Under the pieces are notes generated by a model that ran no database searches, was not told the origin of the DNA, and worked only from the letters and a program-made list of their open reading frames with translations. Below, one piece after another: positions 27,331 through 36,569 of a DNA stretch of 64,000 nucleotides (the first letter of the stretch is position 1; each line of letters opens with the position of its first letter). The stretch spans positions 2,976,001 through 3,040,000 of the forward strand of contig NZ_JBBMQM010000001.1 in the NCBI RefSeq assembly GCF_038900055.1. Reading direction: 5' to 3'. The position numbers and the translations under genes were made by a program. The DNA is from Henriciella sp. AS95 (GTDB taxonomy: Bacteria; Pseudomonadota; Alphaproteobacteria; Caulobacterales; Hyphomonadaceae).

Positions 27331-29547
27331 ATGCCTATCAGACCGCCCAGAGACCGTAAGCATGCGCGGCCCCATAAGGCGTCTCCTGCCAGCGTCACCC
27401 TTGGCGGCGGCATGCTCGCCCTCGCCGCCGTGTCGCTCGTCCCGACTGCCGCCGCTCGCGAAGCCGCCCTGCCAGACACGTCCCAGCCTGCCGCCTCGGA
27501 CTCCCGCGTCACCTATGGCCCGGACTATTTCGCCCGCTACAATCCGTCGACCGCCGAAGATATCCTGAAGATCATCCCCGGCGTCCAATCCATTCTGGAT
27601 GAGGCGAAACCGAGCCGGGAGGAACGGGGCTTCGGGTCTGGCGGCGCGCGCGTGCTGCTCAATGGCCGCCGGTTTCCGGGCAAGGCCAATGATCTGGCCG
27701 CCAATCTCCGCCGCATTCCACATGACGCTGTCGCCCGGGTCGAACTGATCAGCGGCGCCGTCGATGACATCGCCGTCCAGTCCGAAGGCACGCTGGTCAA
27801 TGTCGTCCTCAGGGAGGGCGCATCCATCGCAGGCACCGGCACCTGGGAAGCCTATGTCCGCTTCAATGATCAGGGCCGCACCGAACTTGACGGGCTTGTC
27901 TCCTATAATGGCAGTTTCAACGGCGTCGGATACACCATCGGCATAGAGCGCAATGCCTGGTCGCCGGAGGTCTACGGCCCGATCCGCTGGAGCGACAGGA
28001 CCCGCGACGAGGTCTATTATTATCCCGACTTCACCGTGCAGGAACGCCGCCCACAGGACTGGTCCCGCGATCACGACAAGTGGATCTACACGGGCGGCCT
28101 TTCCTATGATTTCGTGCGCGGCGACCGGCTACAGCTGAACGGCTTCCTGCAGACCATCGACGTCACCACATCAGACCGCACCCCTTTCACCCGCTATGGT
28201 CCCGCCGGCAACATGACCCTCCAGGCGCTCGACCTGCATGAGCGCGACCAGAACCCGTGGGACACGCTCGAACTCAGCGGCGATTATGAAGGCGCATGGT
28301 TTGGCGGACAGCTGAACGCCCTCGCCATCCACAAGCGCGAGACCATCCTGACCGAAGATTTCCGCCGCCTCGTCATCGCCGACCGGACGATCGAACGCAG
28401 CCGTAGCCTGTCGGATGTCGAGATCGGCGAAGACATCCTTCGCGCCACCTGGACGCGGCCTCTCAATGCGGACATGTCGGTCGAAATCGGCGCAGAGGGC
28501 GCAAAGAATTTCCGCGACCAGAGCCTACGCGTCTTCTTCGATATCGACGCCGATGATCTCGTTGAAGAAGTCGTCGTTCCGACCGGGAATGCCCATGTCG
28601 AGGAGCAGCGCGCCGAGGCCTTCCTCACCCACCGCTGGAAGCCAACGGCGAAACTCTCGCTCGATACCTCGCTGACCTATGAGACCTCCGAGATCACCAA
28701 CAATTACGACTTCAGCCCGGACCGGAGCCTCTCCTTCTGGAGGCCACGCCTCGATGCGCGCTACAAGGTGACACCCCGCCAGCAGGCCCGCCTCCTCGTC
28801 GAGCGCACGGTCAGCCAGCTCGACTTTGAGAACTTCACCCCTCGCTATGATTTCGTCGACGAAGAGATCGATGCCGGCAATCCGGGGATCGAGCCGGAAA
28901 AAGCCTGGGAATACGAGCTTGGTTACACCTACCGCTTGCCAAAGGATGGCGGCCGGATTGAAGGCCGCGTCTTCTACAAGGACATCACCGACGCCATCGA
29001 CAAGGTCCCGATCTTCGACCCCATTCGCGGCGTCTACTCGGCAGAAGGCAACATACCGGACGCCGAAGTGCACGGCGCCGAAATCAAGACCAGCCTTCGC
29101 CTCACCCCGCTCAGCCTGCGCGACGCCATCGTGTCCGTTCAGTACACCTGGCAGGACTCAGATATTTCAGACCCGTTTACCGGCCAGGGTCGCCGCCTGC
29201 GCGCGGATAATGGAGACAATTACGAGGTCAGCTACCGCCACGACATCACAAAGGCCGGGCTCTCCTACGGGGCCACCTACCGCCATCCCGGCCATGCCAT
29301 GATCTATAGCGATCTCGACTCCACGGCCCGGTTCCACATAGGACCGCGCCTGTCAGCCTTTGCCGAGAAGAAGCTCTGGGGCGACATGGCCCTGCGCATC
29401 GAGGCGCACAATATCGAGAGCGGCAATGAAAGCCGCAGCCGGGCGCTCTACGCAGACACGGTTTTCGGCGGCACGGTCCGACAGATCCAGACATGGGAAG
29501 AAGACCGCGACACCCGCGTCGCGATCGGGCTTCGCGGCACGTTTTAG
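27331..29547 (+). CDS. TonB-dependent receptor with basic N-terminal extension
   Basis: A 738-residue outer-membrane receptor. The plug region (~60-175) has YNPSTAEDILKIIPGVQSI and GGARVLLNGRRFPGK, and the barrel ends in GLRGTF. The N-terminus has an unusual run of about 25 basic and proline residues before the hydrophobic signal, so the true start may be the ATG at 27412. It is smaller than the other sugar receptors here and resembles the siderophore-sized class. It converges on the LacI gene with a 4-base overlap and opens the alpha-glucan region; the ligand is not evident. Confidence 0.9.
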   Translation: MPIRPPRDRKHARPHKASPASVTLGGGMLALAAVSLVPTAAAREAALPDTSQPAASDSRVTYGPDYFARYNPSTAEDILKIIPGVQSILDEAKPSREERGFGSGGARVLLNGRRFPGKANDLAANLRRIPHDAVARVELISGAVDDIAVQSEGTLVNVVLREGASIAGTGTWEAYVRFNDQGRTELDGLVSYNGSFNGVGYTIGIERNAWSPEVYGPIRWSDRTRDEVYYYPDFTVQERRPQDWSRDHDKWIYTGGLSYDFVRGDRLQLNGFLQTIDVTTSDRTPFTRYGPAGNMTLQALDLHERDQNPWDTLELSGDYEGAWFGGQLNALAIHKRETILTEDFRRLVIADRTIERSRSLSDVEIGEDILRATWTRPLNADMSVEIGAEGAKNFRDQSLRVFFDIDADDLVEEVVVPTGNAHVEEQRAEAFLTHRWKPTAKLSLDTSLTYETSEITNNYDFSPDRSLSFWRPRLDARYKVTPRQQARLLVERTVSQLDFENFTPRYDFVDEEIDAGNPGIEPEKAWEYELGYTYRLPKDGGRIEGRVFYKDITDAIDKVPIFDPIRGVYSAEGNIPDAEVHGAEIKTSLRLTPLSLRDAIVSVQYTWQDSDISDPFTGQGRRLRADNGDNYEVSYRHDITKAGLSYGATYRHPGHAMIYSDLDSTARFHIGPRLSAFAEKKLWGDMALRIEAHNIESGNESRSRALYADTVFGGTVRQIQTWEEDRDTRVAIGLRGTF

Positions 29548-30575
29548 GCGCCGCAGGAGCCGCGCACGATAAGCTCTGTCGGTGAGCGCTCGGACCGGCG
29601 CGTGCCGCCCTGCGAATCCACCAGTTTCGACACCAGCAGCCGGCCCGCCTTCGCAGTATCCTGAGACACGGTCGTCAGCGACGGGCGCGACAGGCGGCTG
29701 AACGGCACATTGTCATAGCCGACAACAGAGACATCACCGGGCACATCACGGCCCTGCGCCTGCAGCGCCCTTATCGCGCCCAACGCGATCAAATCACTGG
29801 CCGCGACGACGCCATCAAACTCCAGGCCCCGGTCGATCTGGCTGTGAATGGCGGCCTCAGCCGACTCCACCTCGAAATGCACCGGCAGATACCAGTCGGG
29901 ATCAGCATCGATGCCGGCCTTGTCGAGCGCCTCGAGATAGCCGCGATACCGCTGCAGCGCTTCAGGCGCTTCAGTGTCGCCAAGAAACAGGATCTTCTTT
30001 CGCCCAAGACGAACAAGGTGCGAAGTCGCGCGCCGCCCGCCCATGGGATTGTCACTCCCGATGGAGCAATAGGACTGCTCAGGCAGCTCTGCGCCCCAGA
30101 CGACAAAGCGGCTGTCCTTCACGGCGAGACGGTTGAATTCAGTATGAAGCGAACTCTGCCCGATGAAGATGACGCCATCGGCGCGGCTCGTGCTCATCGC
30201 AAAAGCGAGGTCGTCATAATTGGTCGGCGTAATATGGCTCACCAGCACGTCGCAATTGCGTTCGCGTGCCGCTTCGGCAATCCCGGCCAGCAGCTCAAAG
30301 AAGAACGGATCGTAGATATTGCCGTCACGCGCCTGAGGCTGTGGCACGACCACGGCAATCGTCGCCTCGGCGCCGATCGGCCCGGCGGGCATGCGCTGGC
30401 GGAAAGGGTAGTCCAGCTCCCGCGCCAGCTCCCAGATGGCCTGCTTGGTCCGCCGGTTAATCGCCGGGCTGTCGTTCAAAGCACGCGACACCGTCGAAAT
30501 GGAAACGCCAGCCTTCTTGGCGAGGTCTTCCAATCTCGTCGATTTTCGCGATGGTTTGTCCGCTGAACCTGTCAT
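29544..30575 (-). CDS. LacI-family transcriptional regulator
   Basis: A 343-residue regulator. The HTH (RLEDLAKKAGVSISTVSRALND, residues ~14-35) and hinge helix are followed by a periplasmic-binding-protein-like sugar domain (~65-335). It starts 2 bases after the alpha-glucosidase stop and is the last gene of an operon with alpha-amylase and alpha-glucosidase. That points to a maltose or maltodextrin response, as for MalR/MalI-type regulators. Palindromes of the TGCAAA type in nearby promoters are candidate binding sites. Confidence 0.95.
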   Translation of the reverse strand: MTGSADKPSRKSTRLEDLAKKAGVSISTVSRALNDSPAINRRTKQAIWELARELDYPFRQRMPAGPIGAEATIAVVVPQPQARDGNIYDPFFFELLAGIAEAARERNCDVLVSHITPTNYDDLAFAMSTSRADGVIFIGQSSLHTEFNRLAVKDSRFVVWGAELPEQSYCSIGSDNPMGGRRATSHLVRLGRKKILFLGDTEAPEALQRYRGYLEALDKAGIDADPDWYLPVHFEVESAEAAIHSQIDRGLEFDGVVAASDLIALGAIRALQAQGRDVPGDVSVVGYDNVPFSRLSRPSLTTVSQDTAKAGRLLVSKLVDSQGGTRRSERSPTELIVRGSCGA

Positions 30576-30577
30576 GC

Positions 30578-32272
30578 CTACTCTGTCCCCCGGTTATCCT
30601 CATCGGTTGGAACAGCCCAATATCCACTCCAGCCCGCAATATGCTCCGGCACAGCAACAAAACCGTTAACCGCGCCGGTTTCATCCGCGACGATACGATA
30701 CGCGTTTCTGTCAGGCGGCATATACTGAACTGAGCTGTCACTGCAATTCAGCACGCAGAGCAAGGTGTGATTCCCCCAGCGGCGCTCGAACGCGATCACG
30801 CCCTCTGGCGCGTCGAGAAACGCCATATCGCCGAGCCGCAGCACAGGCAGCGACTGGCGAAGCGCCATGAGTGACCGGGTCACGTTCAGGCTCGAAGCGG
30901 GGTCCTTGTCCTGCGCCTCAACTGACAGCGCATCGTGCGCCGGATCCACTGGCAGCCAGGGCTCTCCCGTCGAGAAGCCGGAATTGTCAGCGCCCGACGT
31001 CCACGGGATTGGCGTGCGCGCGCCATCCCGCCCCAGCGTCCGTGGCCAGTTCGCAATCGCTTCAGGATCTTTCAGATGCTCAAACGGCACATGCGCCTGC
31101 GGCAGGCCCAGCTCCTCGCCCTGATAGATAAAGGCATTCCCGCGAAAGCCGAGCAGCAGCAGTAGCAGCGCATCAGCCGCCTGCTTGCGGTCTTCCGGCT
31201 TTGCCCAGCGCGACACCGCACGCGGCGCATCATGGTTTGAAAACGCCCAGCTCGGCCAGCCTTCATCGGCCCCGCCATGCCACTGGTTCAGCGATTTTTG
31301 CACCGCAGAAGGGACCAGCTTCTCCGCATACAGGAAATCGAAATTATACGCTGAATTCAGACGCTTATCGCCCTCTGTGAAGGCTTTCATTTCGCCAATC
31401 GGGTCCGGCCCACCAATCTCGGCCACGGTGAAGACACCCTCATATGTGTCGAGCAGCGCGCGGATGCGCTCCAGAAAGGCCGGCACTTCCGGCTGGGACA
31501 TATTGTAGACATGGCGCTGCAGGTCGAACGGCCGCGTCACCTTCTCCATCGGCATGTTCGACGGCGGATTGTCCCGCAGCTGCCGGTCATGCATCGAGAA
31601 ATTGATCGCATCGAGCCGGAAGCCGTCAACGCCCCGGTCGAGCCAGAACTTCGCCGCCGCGATCAGTGCATCCTGAACCTCCGGGTTGTGCACATTCAGC
31701 TGCGGCTGTTCCCTCAGGAAGTTATGGAAATAGTATTGCTGGCGCCGCGCATCCCAGGCCCAGCTTGGCCCGCCAAACACCGACTGCCAGTTGTTCGGCG
31801 GCGACCCATCGGCCTTCGGATTGGCCCAGACATACCAGTCCGCCTTCGGATTGGTGCGGTTCACCCGGCTCTGCTTGAACCAGTCATGCTCATAGGATGT
31901 GTGCGAATAGACCTGATCGATAATGACCTTGAGGCCCAGCTCATGTGCCCTTGCGACCAGCCGGTCGAAATCATCCAGCGTCCCGAACATCGGATCGACG
32001 TCGCAATAGTCGGCAACGTCATAGCCATAATCGTCCATGGGCGAGGTAAAGAATGGCGAGAGCCAGATCGCATCGACGCCCAGCGATGCAATATGCGCCA
32101 GACCGTCAATCACGCCCGGAAGGTCGCCGATCCCGTCGCCATTCGTATCGAGGAAGCTGCGCGGATAGATCTGATAGATCGTCGCGCCTTTCCACCACGG
32201 CGCATCGCCGCTCTGCTCACGGGCCGCAGCAAGCGTCGCCCCCTCAGGCATTTTCATCGTCAAATCACTCAC
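30578..32272 (-). CDS. GH13 alpha-glucosidase (oligo-1,6-glucosidase group)
   Basis: A 564-residue cytoplasmic-type GH13 enzyme without signal peptide. IYQIYPRSFLDTNGDGIGDLPG is the hallmark of the alpha-glucosidase/oligo-1,6-glucosidase subfamilies. Catalytic residues are D221 (GFRLDAINF), E285 (VAEIGG) and D348 (SNHDAPR). I set the start at GTG 32272 because GGAGGAGGT lies 6 bases upstream; longer readings run into the amylase gene. It overlaps the amylase stop by 8 bases. It should split maltose and short maltodextrins to glucose. Confidence 0.93.
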   Translation of the reverse strand: MSDLTMKMPEGATLAAAREQSGDAPWWKGATIYQIYPRSFLDTNGDGIGDLPGVIDGLAHIASLGVDAIWLSPFFTSPMDDYGYDVADYCDVDPMFGTLDDFDRLVARAHELGLKVIIDQVYSHTSYEHDWFKQSRVNRTNPKADWYVWANPKADGSPPNNWQSVFGGPSWAWDARRQQYYFHNFLREQPQLNVHNPEVQDALIAAAKFWLDRGVDGFRLDAINFSMHDRQLRDNPPSNMPMEKVTRPFDLQRHVYNMSQPEVPAFLERIRALLDTYEGVFTVAEIGGPDPIGEMKAFTEGDKRLNSAYNFDFLYAEKLVPSAVQKSLNQWHGGADEGWPSWAFSNHDAPRAVSRWAKPEDRKQAADALLLLLLGFRGNAFIYQGEELGLPQAHVPFEHLKDPEAIANWPRTLGRDGARTPIPWTSGADNSGFSTGEPWLPVDPAHDALSVEAQDKDPASSLNVTRSLMALRQSLPVLRLGDMAFLDAPEGVIAFERRWGNHTLLCVLNCSDSSVQYMPPDRNAYRIVADETGAVNGFVAVPEHIAGWSGYWAVPTDEDNRGTE

Positions 32273-34142
32273 CGGAGACCTCCTCCAGATCACTGAAACA
32301 GATAAGATAATCGAGCGGCGCAACCTCAACGCCATAACTGCCGGGCGCCGCAGACCGGGCCGCGCACGCCCCGTGCAGCGACGACCAGTTCGTGGCCGCG
32401 GCCGAAACACCAACGAATTCGCTGCGCTCTTCCTCGCTCGCATTGAACGCGATGAGATATTCGCGCCCTTCATGGAGGCGCGACAGGACAATCAGCCCGC
32501 CCTCAAGATCGGAGTGACGCACAATCTGCTCACCCCGGCGCAAGCCCGCATGACCCTGCCGGATCGCAGACATGTCGGAAATCGCCGCGAAGAGCGGATG
32601 GCCCGTGTCGAAATTATCGTCGGCGGTCGTCTTGCCGGTGCCAATCAGGACATTGTCATTATAGTCCGGCACCTGGCTCTCGAACATGTCCTCGCGCGCC
32701 CCGCGATCGTCGCCATCGGAGACAAATCCCTGCTCGTCGCCATAATAGATGGTCGGCACGCCGCGTGAGAACATCAGCATGGCGTGCGCCAGCTCGGTCC
32801 GTGCCAGCATCTCTTCATCCCCCATCTCCGGATCCGCCTCACGCAGGAATCCCGCAAACCGACCCATATCGTGATTGCCGAGGAAAGTCGGCAGGATCGC
32901 TGCAGTCTCCGGGCCATTCGCATAGGCATGGTCGACCTCGAAGAGGTGCTCCATGTTTCGCGCCGGGGCACCATTCACGATGAGGTCCCGCACAACGCCC
33001 TGAAACGCAAAATCGAGCACTGCAGGCAGTTTGTCCCGCCTCGTATATGTCGCAAGAAGCCCCGGGTCGAACTCATAGACTTCGCCAAAAACATGGAAGT
33101 GCTCGATCCCGAGGCTCTTCGCGTGTTCGACAATCGCCGGCGAAAACGCCGCCCAGAATTCCGGGTTCACATGCTTGACCGTATCGATGCGAAAACCATC
33201 GACGCGAAAGTCCGTAATCCATTGCTTGTAAATGTCGATGAAACCTTCAACCACGCGCGGGTCTTCGGTCATCAGATCATCCAGCCCGGCAAAATCCCCC
33301 ATGCGCGAGCTTTCGCCCTCGAAGGCGGAATTGCCGCGATTGTGGTAGAGCAGCACATCGTTGAGCCAAGCCGGGTTCTTGATCTTGGCTTCGGCCTCCG
33401 GAACGAAGGGGTGATAGGCCCAGTCCGGATTGTCCAGCGCTTCGAAATTCTCCGCTGTCATGACGGATGCGCCAGCAAACCCGTCATTGATACGCGGACC
33501 ATCCGGCCCACCCTCGCTCGTCCAGGGATAGGCCCCGACGCTGCGATAGACGCACCCCTCCTCGCCGACCTCATCGCCCGGCGCGGGGCTTTCACTACAT
33601 TCGCGATACTGGATCACATCGGCCGTGTGATTGGTGATGATGTCCATATAGACCTTCATGTTCCGCGCATGCGCAGCGTCCACAAAAGCCTTGAAGTCCT
33701 CGCGCGTCCCGATGTGCGGATCGACATTCAGAAAGTCCGTAATCCAGTAGCCATGATAGCCCGCCGATTCCATGCCAGGTGGGCCCTGCACGGCCTTGTT
33801 CTCGAAGATCGGCGTCAGCCAGATCGCCGTCGCACCGAGGGCCTGGATATAATCGAGCCGGTCTGTCAGGCCTTTCAGGTCACCGCCATGGAAGAAGCCA
33901 TTATCCGCCGGGTCGAACCCATGGGCCAGCCGGTCACCGTCAATGCCACCCCGATCATTGGACGGATCACCATTCTCGAAGCGGTCCGGCATGACGAAGT
34001 AGATCACCTCATCCTGCGGCAGCCGGGTCTGATAAGTGTCAGCTTCAGGCGAGGGCTGGGCATGCGTCGTCGTGCACGCCGCCATCATCAGGCTTGCCGC
34101 AATCATGGGCTGTCGCAGCCGTGACAATCGAGTCCTTGCCAT
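32265..34142 (-). CDS. GH13 alpha-amylase lipoprotein
   Basis: A 625-residue GH13 enzyme. The signal ends at MMAAC, so it is a predicted lipoprotein. Catalytic residues are D320 (GFRIDTVKH), E354 (FGEVYEF) and D425 (LGNHDMG). The start at ATG 34142 has AGGGAG upstream. The frame stays open far upstream, but that stretch is antisense to the GH97 gene and is not part of this protein. As an exported enzyme it would cut starch or glycogen to maltodextrins. It is the first gene of the amylase, alpha-glucosidase and LacI operon and is divergent from GH97. Confidence 0.93.
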   Translation of the reverse strand: MARTRLSRLRQPMIAASLMMAACTTTHAQPSPEADTYQTRLPQDEVIYFVMPDRFENGDPSNDRGGIDGDRLAHGFDPADNGFFHGGDLKGLTDRLDYIQALGATAIWLTPIFENKAVQGPPGMESAGYHGYWITDFLNVDPHIGTREDFKAFVDAAHARNMKVYMDIITNHTADVIQYRECSESPAPGDEVGEEGCVYRSVGAYPWTSEGGPDGPRINDGFAGASVMTAENFEALDNPDWAYHPFVPEAEAKIKNPAWLNDVLLYHNRGNSAFEGESSRMGDFAGLDDLMTEDPRVVEGFIDIYKQWITDFRVDGFRIDTVKHVNPEFWAAFSPAIVEHAKSLGIEHFHVFGEVYEFDPGLLATYTRRDKLPAVLDFAFQGVVRDLIVNGAPARNMEHLFEVDHAYANGPETAAILPTFLGNHDMGRFAGFLREADPEMGDEEMLARTELAHAMLMFSRGVPTIYYGDEQGFVSDGDDRGAREDMFESQVPDYNDNVLIGTGKTTADDNFDTGHPLFAAISDMSAIRQGHAGLRRGEQIVRHSDLEGGLIVLSRLHEGREYLIAFNASEEERSEFVGVSAAATNWSSLHGACAARSAAPGSYGVEVAPLDYLICFSDLEEVSGE

Positions 34143-34391
34143 GCTTTTCTCCCTCACTGCATCTTGCCACGGAATCTTACGTTCCGCAATTTTTTGCATA
34201 GCTAACACGAAGAGAAATGCATGAAAACCAATTTCTGATATCAAGTTACTTCTATTGTGAACATTGACCTTTTGGCGAAACCAAGCGCCCCGACTCAGAA
34301 GATCCACAAACCAGGGCACGAACCAAATTTGGAATTGACTTGCAAAAGTTTGCAGCGCACTCTGGCAAAAACGCTCAGGGGAGAAGCGACC
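34143..34391. promoter_or_regulatory. Divergent promoter region of the alpha-glucan genes
   Basis: This 249-base AT-rich region serves the amylase operon (minus) and the GH97 operon (plus). It holds TGCAAA-AG-TTTGCA at 34341-34354 and the imperfect repeats CGGAA-N7-TTCCG and GCAA-N4-TTGC near 34173-34200. A TTGACT box at 34335-34340 could be the -35 of the GH97 promoter, with the palindrome in the spacer. Confidence 0.6.
34341..34354. promoter_or_regulatory. Candidate LacI operator
   Basis: A perfect palindrome TGCAAA-AG-TTTGCA lies 37 bases before the GH97 start, directly after a -35-like TTGACT. The LacI gene of this cluster is the obvious candidate to bind it, and similar palindromes occur before the receptor gene at 47149. 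Confidence 0.5.
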
Positions 34392-36506
34392 ATGAAGACC
34401 CATTCCATCGTCCGCCCGATTCCGGCCGCGTTCGCCGCGATCCTCATGGCTGCCGGCCCGCAAATCTCCGGCCTCCCCTTCCAGCAGCAGGCCAGCGCTG
34501 AGGCCACCGCCGACGCAAACCTCTCCGTGGTCAAGACCAGCTCTCCTGACGGGCGCACCGAACTCACCGTCGGCTCCCGCGGCGGCCAGCCCTTCTACAC
34601 CATCACCCGCGGCGGCGAGGAAATCGTCGCAGAATCCAGACTGGGCCTGCGCTTCGCCAAGGGCGCTGACCTCGATCGCGGCCTCAACCTCACGAGCAGT
34701 TCCGAAACCCGCAAGGACGAAACCTGGGAACAGCCATGGGGCGAGAAGCACTTCGTTCGCGACAATCACAGGGAAGTCGCCGCCACCTTCACCGCCGATG
34801 ACGGTTCGGGCCGCACCTACACGCTTCGTGCCCGCGTCTTCGATACCGGCGTCGGCTTCCGCTATGAAGTGCCGGACACAGGTGAGCGCGCCCTCGTCGA
34901 CGAAATCACCGAATTCTCGATCACGCCGGACGGCAAGTCCTGGTGGACGCCCGCCGGCGAGTTCAACCGCTACGAATACATCTACAAGACCACCCCGGTC
35001 CGCGACATCTACCGCGTCCACACGCCCTACACCGTCAAGCTCGATGACCAGGACGGGCCGTACATCGCGATCCACGAGGCCGCCCTTGTCGACTATGCCG
35101 GCATGTGGCTCGACCAGCGCCGCGCCGGCGTCCTCGAGGCCGAACTCGCCCCGCGCCATGACGGCGTAAAGGTCCGCGTGAGCGGCGCGTTCAAAACCCC
35201 ATGGCGCGTCATCCAGATCGCCGACACTGCCGCCGGTCTGATCAATGGCTCGGACATCTATCTGAACCTTAATGAGCCGAACAAGCTCGGCGACACCTCC
35301 TATTTCAAGCCGGGAAAATACATCGGCATCTGGTGGGGCATGCACATCAACAAATACACATGGGGCTCTGGCCCGAACCATGGTGCGACCACCGAGAACA
35401 CCAAGCGCTATATGGATTTTGCGGCCAGGAACGGCTTTGACGGCGTCCTCGTCGAAGGCTGGAATGTCGGCTGGGATGGCGACTGGTTCAACAATGGCGA
35501 GCTCTTCCGCTTCGCAGAGCCCTATCCCGATTTCGACATCAAGGAGATCACCGACTATGGCCGCGAGATCGGCGTCCAGCTGATCGGCCACCATGAAACT
35601 TCCGCCAATATCGCAAACTATGAAGCCCAGCTCGAAGACGCTTTCCAGCTCTACAAGGATATGGGCGTACACGCCGTCAAAACCGGCTATGTCGCCGATG
35701 AGAGCGATCTCGTCATCCACGATGAAGATGGCATCCGCCGCTACACCCGCCACGACGCTCAGGAACGCGTCGTTCATGACCTCAAAGTCCTTGAGCGCGC
35801 GCATGCCTATGGCATCGCCGTCAATGCACATGAGCCGATCAAGGATACCGGCCTTCGCCGCACCTATCCGAACGCCGTCAGCCGCGAGGGCGTTCGCGGG
35901 ATGGAGTTCAACGCATGGGGCAGCCCGCCCAACCCGGTGGAGCATCAGGCCATCCTGCCGTTTACCCGCATGCTCGCCGGCCCGGCAGACTACACGCCCG
36001 GCATCTTTGACCTGATGCCAAACGGACAGGACGCTGAAAACCGCGTCCAGACCACGCTCGCCAAACAGCTCGCCCTCTACGTCACCCTCTACAGCCCCCT
36101 GCAGATGGCGGCCGACCTGCCCGAGAATTACGACGCCAACCCCGAGCCCTTCCAGTTCATCCGCGACGTACCTGCCGACTGGGAAAATTCCATCGCGCTG
36201 ATGGGTGAGGTCGGCGACTATCTCGTCCAGGCCCGTCAGGAACGCGGCAGCCCGGACTGGTATATCGGCGCTGTCACCGACGAATATGCCCGCACCGTGA
36301 GCATCCCGCTCGACTTCCTCGAAGACGGCGTCACCTACCGCGCAGAGATTTACCGCGACGGCGACTTCGCCTCCTGGAACATCAACCCATACCCGGTGAT
36401 CATCGAAACCCGCGCTGTTACGTCCGGGGATGAAATCGAGGTATGGCTCGCACGCGGCGGCGGCGCTGCGATCCGCCTGGTCGCCGAAACCGGCAGCCGC
36501 GAATAA
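34392..36506 (+). CDS. GH97 alpha-glucosidase (SusB-like)
   Basis: A 704-residue GH97 enzyme with signal peptide (MKTHSIVRPIPAAFAAILMA). The N-terminal beta-sandwich (~50-280), the barrel (~300-600) and a C-terminal beta domain follow the SusB plan. Glutamates matching the SusB catalytic set are E402 (HHETS), E481 (NAHEP) and E505 (GVRGMEFNAW); the last two are 24 apart, as E508 and E532 are in SusB, which indicates the inverting subgroup. ATG 34392 has GGGGAGAAG upstream. It releases glucose from maltodextrins in the periplasm. Confidence 0.94.
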   Translation: MKTHSIVRPIPAAFAAILMAAGPQISGLPFQQQASAEATADANLSVVKTSSPDGRTELTVGSRGGQPFYTITRGGEEIVAESRLGLRFAKGADLDRGLNLTSSSETRKDETWEQPWGEKHFVRDNHREVAATFTADDGSGRTYTLRARVFDTGVGFRYEVPDTGERALVDEITEFSITPDGKSWWTPAGEFNRYEYIYKTTPVRDIYRVHTPYTVKLDDQDGPYIAIHEAALVDYAGMWLDQRRAGVLEAELAPRHDGVKVRVSGAFKTPWRVIQIADTAAGLINGSDIYLNLNEPNKLGDTSYFKPGKYIGIWWGMHINKYTWGSGPNHGATTENTKRYMDFAARNGFDGVLVEGWNVGWDGDWFNNGELFRFAEPYPDFDIKEITDYGREIGVQLIGHHETSANIANYEAQLEDAFQLYKDMGVHAVKTGYVADESDLVIHDEDGIRRYTRHDAQERVVHDLKVLERAHAYGIAVNAHEPIKDTGLRRTYPNAVSREGVRGMEFNAWGSPPNPVEHQAILPFTRMLAGPADYTPGIFDLMPNGQDAENRVQTTLAKQLALYVTLYSPLQMAADLPENYDANPEPFQFIRDVPADWENSIALMGEVGDYLVQARQERGSPDWYIGAVTDEYARTVSIPLDFLEDGVTYRAEIYRDGDFASWNINPYPVIIETRAVTSGDEIEVWLARGGGAAIRLVAETGSRE

Positions 36507-36569
36507 GCCAACAACAAGCCATGAGCGCCCGATCCTGATAAAAGAGGCGCCGCGGCCGGGAGGAATGAG

